Below are positions 59,045-64,000 of a DNA stretch of 64,000 nucleotides, piece by piece. The position numbers and the translations under genes were made by a program. Location of the stretch: contig NZ_JWTB01000013.1 in the NCBI RefSeq assembly GCF_000813845.1, positions 1 through 64,000 on the forward strand, given 5' to 3'. Under the pieces are notes generated by a model. It saw nothing but the letters and a program-made list of their open reading frames with translations. It was not told the DNA's origin and did no database searches. Source of the DNA: Pseudarthrobacter phenanthrenivorans (GTDB lineage: Bacteria; Actinomycetota; Actinomycetes; Actinomycetales; Micrococcaceae). Each line of letters begins with the position of its first letter. Positions within the stretch are counted from its first letter, which is position 1.

Positions 59045-60220
59045 TTACTGGGCCGCTGCTGCTGCCGACTGCAGTTTCTCCGCCGGCACCATCCCCGCGA
59101 AGACCCGGCCGTCGTCGGTGATCAGGACGTTGAGCAGGGCGGTCGAAAGCAGCCGTCCGCCTGGCACGGCGACGGCAGCCTGGGCCAGCAGCGGGTCCTG
59201 CAGCAGCTGCCCGGCGGCCGACGCTGATCCACGCGGCGTGCCCACCACGGTCTCCCAGCCGGTTCCGGTCACGGAAACGTCCGGATGGTGGTCCATGGCG
59301 GCCGGGTCATGGCCCGGAACGGGCTGGTGCGGTTTGTCAGGGACCGGGAGTTCCTTGATGGTGCTGCCCGGCGGCGGGGTGAAGCTGAAGACCGACGCGT
59401 CCGGGGCGTCCAGCGAGAGGCTGGTGAACCTGGAGACGAAAGCGGGCCCGCCCGCACCGCGGGCGGTGACCTGGACGGACAGGGGCAGGCCGTTTTCACC
59501 GTCGACGGCGATGGCCACCTTGCCCACCAGGGTTGCGTCCGTGCGGGGCTCAATCAGCAGGTTATAGGCGGCCCGCCCGGCCACCGAAACATCCGGGCCA
59601 ACGGAAACGGCGGTACTGGCGTCGACCTTGGCCAGCAGTTGCCGGGCCAGTTCGTCCGGGCTGTGCATGCCCGGTTCACCCTGCCGGTCCCGGGAATGGG
59701 GCGGGTCCTGCGTGTCCGCCGGCAGCGCCAGGTGCGCAGCGGTGTTGTCCTTTGAGGAATAGAACCAGACGTCGCTGCCATGGCGGACGATGTCCCGTTC
59801 GGCCAGCTGATCCATCACCTGCACCCGGGCGTTGTCCTTGCCGTCGAGGTAGATCCGCGCCGTGTGCTTGCCTGTCAGCAGTTCAATGGCGGATGCCACG
59901 CTGCCCGCGGAGGCAGGCGCCGACGGCTTTCCGGCGGCCGGCAGCTCCGGCAGCCCGAGATCCGCGGACTGCTCAATGGTCCCCGAGAGTCTGTCCACCT
60001 TGTGGCTGGCCACCAGTTCCAGGACCTGGGCGGGAGTCTTGGCGGGCAGTGGGTTGCTGGCCCCCGCCGGCAGGGACCCAACCAGCGCGCCGGCGGCGAT
60101 GACCACCGGAGCCGCGACGGCGGGCAGCCATCCCAGCCATGGCCTGCGGCCTGGTGTGCTGGTTCGTTGCACCTGAAAATGGTGGAAGCGTCCGCTGGAA
60201 TCCAGCCTGTTGGAGCCCAT
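59045..60220 (-). CDS. LolA-fold (DUF2092-like) exported protein
   Basis: A 391-aa protein with an N-terminal membrane anchor or signal (about 27-52), then a LolA/LppX-like half-barrel domain (about 58-290): D-R-L-S-G-T-I-E near 74-81, the R-I-Y-L-D-G-K-D-N-A-R-V-Q-V segment near 121-134, D-V-W-F-Y-S-S near 149-155, and F-S-F-T-P-P-P-G near 280-287. The last 100 residues are a separate region. In a Gram-positive the role is probably lipid or lipoprotein handling outside the membrane. A TAGTCT lies 6 nt before the ATG. Confidence 0.82.
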   Translation of the reverse strand: MGSNRLDSSGRFHHFQVQRTSTPGRRPWLGWLPAVAAPVVIAAGALVGSLPAGASNPLPAKTPAQVLELVASHKVDRLSGTIEQSADLGLPELPAAGKPSAPASAGSVASAIELLTGKHTARIYLDGKDNARVQVMDQLAERDIVRHGSDVWFYSSKDNTAAHLALPADTQDPPHSRDRQGEPGMHSPDELARQLLAKVDASTAVSVGPDVSVAGRAAYNLLIEPRTDATLVGKVAIAVDGENGLPLSVQVTARGAGGPAFVSRFTSLSLDAPDASVFSFTPPPGSTIKELPVPDKPHQPVPGHDPAAMDHHPDVSVTGTGWETVVGTPRGSASAAGQLLQDPLLAQAAVAVPGGRLLSTALLNVLITDDGRVFAGMVPAEKLQSAAAAAQ

Positions 60221-60226
60221 AGGTAA

Positions 60227-60232
60227 AGACTA
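60227..60232 (-). promoter_or_regulatory. -10 element of the LolA-fold gene
   Basis: TAGTCT on the minus strand overlaps the stop codon of the PEP-utilising enzyme gene and ends 6 nt (TTACCT) before the ATG at 60220. Confidence 0.55.
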
Positions 60233-63082
60233 CGCCCGTGCAGCCGGGTCTGCGTCCGCGGGCACTTTTCCATCCCCGGCGCCCGGATGGTGCGGCACAA
60301 CGGTGCCCGCACCGCCGTCGACCGTTATTGTCTGCCCGGTCTCTATCGCGATGGTGGCGTCCGGGACTCCGACAACGGCCGGAATGCCGTACTCCCTGGC
60401 CACGACCGCACCGTGCGAGTTGGCCCCGCCCATTTCCATGACCAGGCCGCCGGCGGTCAGGAACAACGGTGTCCAGCCGGGGTCCGTTGACGGGGCTACC
60501 AGGATCTCCCCCGGTTCGAGGCGGGCGCCGACGGGATCCCGGATGACCCGCGCAGCCGCCGTGACCGTTCCTGCCGATGCAGGGCTCCCGGCAAGGGTTC
60601 CTTCCGGGACATGCCCGACGGCGGTGCGCACCGCCTCGGGTTCGGTACCGTCAGAGAGCAGCACCCGGGGGATGTGGCGGCGTCCGAGCTCACGCTCATA
60701 TTCCTCCCGCCGCTCCGCCACGCGTGCCCGCAGGTCCAGGGCGTGGCCGTCACCGGCACCGTTCGCGGTCAAGGCCTGGCGCGTCTCGGCGAAATCCAGG
60801 AAGAACACGTCATCCCGCCGTTCGATGCTGCCCGCGCGGGCAAGTTCCCCGCCCACCATCAGCAGCTGCCGGCGGACTTCCGCCAGCCCGTTAACCAGGT
60901 GGTATTTGGGCAGTTCCCTCAGGCCGGCGTACAGCCGCGCGCGGCGGAGGGCGGCCCGCACCAGGAGTCCGCGGAGCCTGCCGTGCGCGGCAGCGCGGGC
61001 AACCAGGAGGTCGACCTGCGCTTCCGCGTCCTCGGCGGCCCTGCTGAACTGGATGTCGGGGGCGAGGGCAGGGTTGTCCAGCCGCAGGTAGTTTGCCAGG
61101 ATGCCCAGGATATGGGCCGGCTCCTCCGACCATCGGGGCTGCCCGACGTCGATCTCCGCCACCGCCCGGTGGCCGTACCGGTCCAGGAACCGGGTCAGCC
61201 CGGCCTCCAGGCGCGCCGGCAACTGGCCGGCCTCGAAAGCCACCGCCAGGCCGGAGGGGTCGCCGGCCAGCAGCGCTGTCCGCGACTGGGCGTCGTCCCT
61301 GATCGATTCGGCCAACTGCCACAGTTCCAGGTCCATCTGGGTGGTGATGTTGTTGGGCAGGCCGCGGATCACGGGCTGCAATTCATTCCACGCATTACTG
61401 CCCAGGAGTTTTCCCGCTGCCGCCAGCATGGCGAAACCCAGGGCTGGAAGGGGCAGGATGGCCGGGACAATCTGGAACAGCCGCGAGCCCAGCAGGGATT
61501 CGGCATGGTCAAGACGGGCCAGGGGGCCGGCCGGGGCAGCCGGTGCCAGGGATGCCTCGAATTCCCGTGTGAAACGGTCCATCCTGCGGAGGGCCGCGGC
61601 GGGACGGACCAGCGCCACTATCAGGGCAGCGGGGACCTTGGCCCGGGCCGCCACCGGCACGACATGGCGGAGCAGACCGAACGGCGTCCTGGTGGTGACC
61701 GAAAACGCGGGATCGTCGAAGAGTTGGCGCATGACGGCGGCCGTCCGCGCTTCCATGACGTCGAACACCCTGGGAACGAACCGGCGGCCTATGGCACTGC
61801 GGAGGGGGGTGGTGAAATCGATGTAGATCCGTTGCCCCGCCTCTGCGTACGGTGATGGTCCGCGCCGGGGATCGGGGACCGGGAAGCCGGCGGCCGTGGC
61901 CACCGACGAGGCGATGAGGCGAACGGCCGCGAGGCCCATGGGCGTGAGTGGCCGGGTGAGCCCCTGGGCCAGGCTGAAGCAGAGGTATGCCCTGGTGCCG
62001 GAAACGGGATACCTGCCCGGCGGGACGGTGCCTGCGGCGCCGTTGCTTTTTGGGACGGGGTACAGCGTGGTGATCGGCCTGGACTGGGTGAGCCACATGG
62101 TGCCCGCGGGGTCGATGGCCCATTCGAGGTCCTGCGGAGCGCCGAAATGCGCTTCCGCCTGCAGGCCCAGCCGGGCCAGGGCCGCCACCTGCACGTCTGT
62201 GAGGCAGGCGGCGCCGCCCCCTTGTCCCCCGCGAAGGGGTGCCGTTACCTCCCGGGTTTCTGTTCCGCCGCCGGGCAGTGGCCGCACCTCCATGCCTGTA
62301 CCGCCGGTTTTCCGTTCCAGGACCCTGCCGGTCAGCCCATCCACCACGAAATGGTCCGGATTGACCGTCCCCGAGACCACGGCTTCCCCGAGGCCCCGGG
62401 CGGCATCGATCACCACCTGCCGCCGCCTGCCGGTCAGGGGATTCGCCGTAAACATCACGCCCGCGGTCTCCGCTTCAACCAGCCGCTGGACCACCACCGC
62501 AAGCGCCACGCCTGCCGGTGCGATGCCCAGGGTTGCCCGGTAGGCGGTGGCCCGGTCTGTCCAGAGCGACGCCCAGCAGCGCCGGACCGCGTCAAGGACC
62601 GCGGGAACCCCCACCACGTTCAGGTAGGTGTCCTGCTGGCCGGCGAAGCTGGCGAACAGCAGGTCCTCCGCGGTGGCCGAGGAGCGGACCGCCACCGGGA
62701 CGCCGGGGCCCAGGGCCGTGTAGGCCTGTTCCACCGCGGTCGCCACTGGCCCGGGTATCGGGGCTGCCAGGATCGCGGCCCGTGCCGTTGCCGCAAGTTC
62801 GTTGAGCCGGCCGGGTTCCAGGGCGGGACCGCCGGCGGCGAGGGCGGCGCTGGCCTCGGCAAGCCCGGGAAGGAGGGAACCCGGGACGCCGACGGACTGC
62901 CGGTAGGCGTCCGTGGAGAGGCAGAAACCGCCGGGGACCGGCAGCCCGGCGGACAGCAGTTCACCGAGGTTGGCTGCCTTGCCGCCCACCAGTGGGAGCA
63001 TCGCGGCGTCGAGCCGGCGCAGATCCAGGACCAGGCCGGTTTCCGTGCCGGCGGCTTCTGATGCAGATCCCTGCCGTTCCAT
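60230..63082 (-). CDS. PEP-utilising enzyme (PEP synthase/rifampin phosphotransferase-like)
   Basis: A 950-aa three-part enzyme: N-terminal ATP-grasp/PPDK_N domain (about 20-330; V-G-G-K-A-A-N-L-G-E-L-L near 32-43 and V-R-S-S-A-T-A-E-D near 130-138), a long helical middle region (about 340-790), and a C-terminal swivelling phosphohistidine domain with His890 in N-S-H-G-A-V-V-A-R-E-Y-G. The N-S-H-G-A form is closer to rifampin phosphotransferases than to PEP synthase. It has no PEP-binding TIM barrel at its C-terminus. It could phosphorylate a small molecule; the substrate is unassigned. Confidence 0.82.
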   Translation of the reverse strand: MERQGSASEAAGTETGLVLDLRRLDAAMLPLVGGKAANLGELLSAGLPVPGGFCLSTDAYRQSVGVPGSLLPGLAEASAALAAGGPALEPGRLNELAATARAAILAAPIPGPVATAVEQAYTALGPGVPVAVRSSATAEDLLFASFAGQQDTYLNVVGVPAVLDAVRRCWASLWTDRATAYRATLGIAPAGVALAVVVQRLVEAETAGVMFTANPLTGRRRQVVIDAARGLGEAVVSGTVNPDHFVVDGLTGRVLERKTGGTGMEVRPLPGGGTETREVTAPLRGGQGGGAACLTDVQVAALARLGLQAEAHFGAPQDLEWAIDPAGTMWLTQSRPITTLYPVPKSNGAAGTVPPGRYPVSGTRAYLCFSLAQGLTRPLTPMGLAAVRLIASSVATAAGFPVPDPRRGPSPYAEAGQRIYIDFTTPLRSAIGRRFVPRVFDVMEARTAAVMRQLFDDPAFSVTTRTPFGLLRHVVPVAARAKVPAALIVALVRPAAALRRMDRFTREFEASLAPAAPAGPLARLDHAESLLGSRLFQIVPAILPLPALGFAMLAAAGKLLGSNAWNELQPVIRGLPNNITTQMDLELWQLAESIRDDAQSRTALLAGDPSGLAVAFEAGQLPARLEAGLTRFLDRYGHRAVAEIDVGQPRWSEEPAHILGILANYLRLDNPALAPDIQFSRAAEDAEAQVDLLVARAAAHGRLRGLLVRAALRRARLYAGLRELPKYHLVNGLAEVRRQLLMVGGELARAGSIERRDDVFFLDFAETRQALTANGAGDGHALDLRARVAERREEYERELGRRHIPRVLLSDGTEPEAVRTAVGHVPEGTLAGSPASAGTVTAAARVIRDPVGARLEPGEILVAPSTDPGWTPLFLTAGGLVMEMGGANSHGAVVAREYGIPAVVGVPDATIAIETGQTITVDGGAGTVVPHHPGAGDGKVPADADPAARA

Positions 63083-63126
63083 GTCCCGGGCGCCTTATGT
63101 CCTGTCTGCCTTGGCCGGCCGGCGGG

Positions 63127-64000
63127 TCAGGCGGCGTCGCCGAGGATCGGGCCGAACCGCGCCCGGTCGGCCAGGCGGGGGTCCTCCCGGTCCGGGACCA
63201 CCATGACGGGGCCCTTGGCATGGTGGAGAACGCCGTCGGAGGTTGACCCCAGGAGCATCCCGGTGAAGCCGCCCCGGCCCCGGGTGCCCACCACGACGAG
63301 TTCCACGTGCCGGCTTTCCTCGACGAGCACGTCCACGGGGGATCCGTCCTTGAGCTCGTAGTCGGCCTGCAAGTGGGGATAGTGGCTGCGGAGCCAGGCC
63401 ATGCCGGCGTCCAGGGTCACCCGGATGTCCTCGAACAGGGCTTTCCGGTCCATGGGCGCAGGGACCCATGCCAGGGAGCCGCTGTACTGCGGCACTGCGC
63501 AGACCACACGAAGCGCCGCGCCCAGCCGTTGCGCCTGGTCGGCTGCTTCCAGGACCGCGACCCGCGCCTGCTCAGAGCCGTCCACGCCAACCACCACCAC
63601 GTTCTCCACCGACCGGTGGCCGGATTTGGCCTGCTCCGCCCTGATCCGGCGGTCCTCGATGGTCTCGCCCAGCCGGTCCGAGCAGAACAGGGGCACGGTC
63701 ACGGTGGGGCATTTCGCGTGGGCGGGCAGGGCACTGCTCACCGATCCCAGGAGCCGGCCGACAAAGCCGCCGCGGCCGCGCGTACCGACCACCAGGAGCT
63801 CAGCGGTTTCGGAGATCTCCAGCAGGACTCCGGCGGCGTCGCCGTTCTCGACAGAGGAAGTGACGTCGACGTCGTAGGTGGCAACCTTTTCCAGGGCCTG
63901 CCGGACGATCGCCTCTGCACCTTCGCGGATGACGGAATCATCAACGGTTGCATAGCCGCCGTCGAGGCCGGACGCGGCAAAGATCGGCACGGAGTAGGCG
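63127..64000 (-). CDS. Universal stress protein, tandem UspA domains (5' end outside the window)
   Basis: At least 291 codons; the frame is open to the window edge, so the N-terminus is missing (the internal GTG at 63990 is not the start). Two UspA domains are visible: the end of the first, with L-L-V-V-G-T-R-G-R-G-G-F near residues 65-76 counted from 63990, and a complete second with V-V-V-V-G-V-D-G-S-E-Q-A near 131-142 and V-V-V-G-T-R-G-R-G-G-F-T-G-M-L-L-G-S near 230-247. The G-x-G-G-F nucleotide loops are intact, so ATP binding is likely. Confidence 0.93.
   Translation of the reverse strand, partial: AYSVPIFAASGLDGGYATVDDSVIREGAEAIVRQALEKVATYDVDVTSSVENGDAAGVLLEISETAELLVVGTRGRGGFVGRLLGSVSSALPAHAKCPTVTVPLFCSDRLGETIEDRRIRAEQAKSGHRSVENVVVVGVDGSEQARVAVLEAADQAQRLGAALRVVCAVPQYSGSLAWVPAPMDRKALFEDIRVTLDAGMAWLRSHYPHLQADYELKDGSPVDVLVEESRHVELVVVGTRGRGGFTGMLLGSTSDGVLHHAKGPVMVVPDREDPRLADRARFGPILGDAA

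Overview
The window is high-GC actinobacterial chromosome. Protein-level resemblance (actinobacterial MetE-like enzyme, DUF3151, TipA-type MerR regulator, SipW-dependent surface proteins, LAxTG anchor, HbpS/Sen-type sensor) and the mix of leaderless and Shine-Dalgarno starts point to Micrococcaceae, most likely Arthrobacter or Pseudarthrobacter. I found no rRNA, CRISPR array, phage module or intact insertion sequence. Genes are densely packed, often with 4-bp start/stop overlaps.

Layout. 1-1080: an AbiEi/DUF559-type endonuclease-like gene bracketed by copies of one palindromic repeat. 1084-4183: a small operon (MmcQ/YjbR, DUF1990, monooxygenase-like, DUF503), a 2-oxoglutarate/Fe(II) oxygenase and a CoA-binding protein. 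4256-5736: sigma factor and membrane partner. 5923-9098: YegP-like gene (probable frameshift), purA and a secreted M14 carboxypeptidase. 9292-13011: a four-gene surface-protein operon with its own SipW-like signal peptidase. 13272-15424: a SAM-I riboswitch in front of a MetE-like gene, then a uracil-DNA glycosylase-family gene. 15574-21396: DUF3151, fba, an RNA methyltransferase, a HAD phosphatase, a Tat-secreted hydrolase, a STAS-like protein and a GAF-ANTAR regulator. 21586-24396: pyrE, an FAD oxidoreductase that reads into it without a stop, and nadE.

24510-29578 is an IclR-controlled acetoacetate/short-chain acid cluster (CoA-transferase A and B, AtoE-type transporter, thiolase). 29705-32323 is an HbpS-like secreted haem-binding protein opposite a NarL-type kinase/regulator pair. 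Then come cspA, a TipA-type MerR regulator and DedA. 34760-37717 is a valine-degradation operon (enoyl-CoA hydratase, mmsB, 3-hydroxyisobutyryl-CoA hydrolase). 37879-39604 holds exonuclease III and an unknown protein.

39654-46342 is a LacI-regulated sugar ABC importer with a divergent GH13 alpha-glucosidase; 48840-50438 is a levansucrase with a matching LacI-type operator upstream. Between them lies a five-gene Asp23/AmaP-type envelope operon. After a gene-poor kilobase with repeats come tRNA-Phe, tRNA-Asp and tRNA-Glu, a PHP-domain protein, a DMT transporter, a small metallopeptidase, a cation efflux protein and an NlpC/P60 peptidoglycan hydrolase. The window ends with an ABC exporter pair, a LolA-fold protein, a PEP-utilising enzyme and a universal stress protein cut by the window edge.

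The items most worth following up are the SipW/LAxTG surface locus, the palindrome-bracketed endonuclease gene, the FAD-oxidoreductase/pyrE read-through, the HbpS/Sen-like module, and at least fourteen genes whose start codon lies exactly 6-7 nt after a -10-like hexamer, implying leaderless mRNAs.
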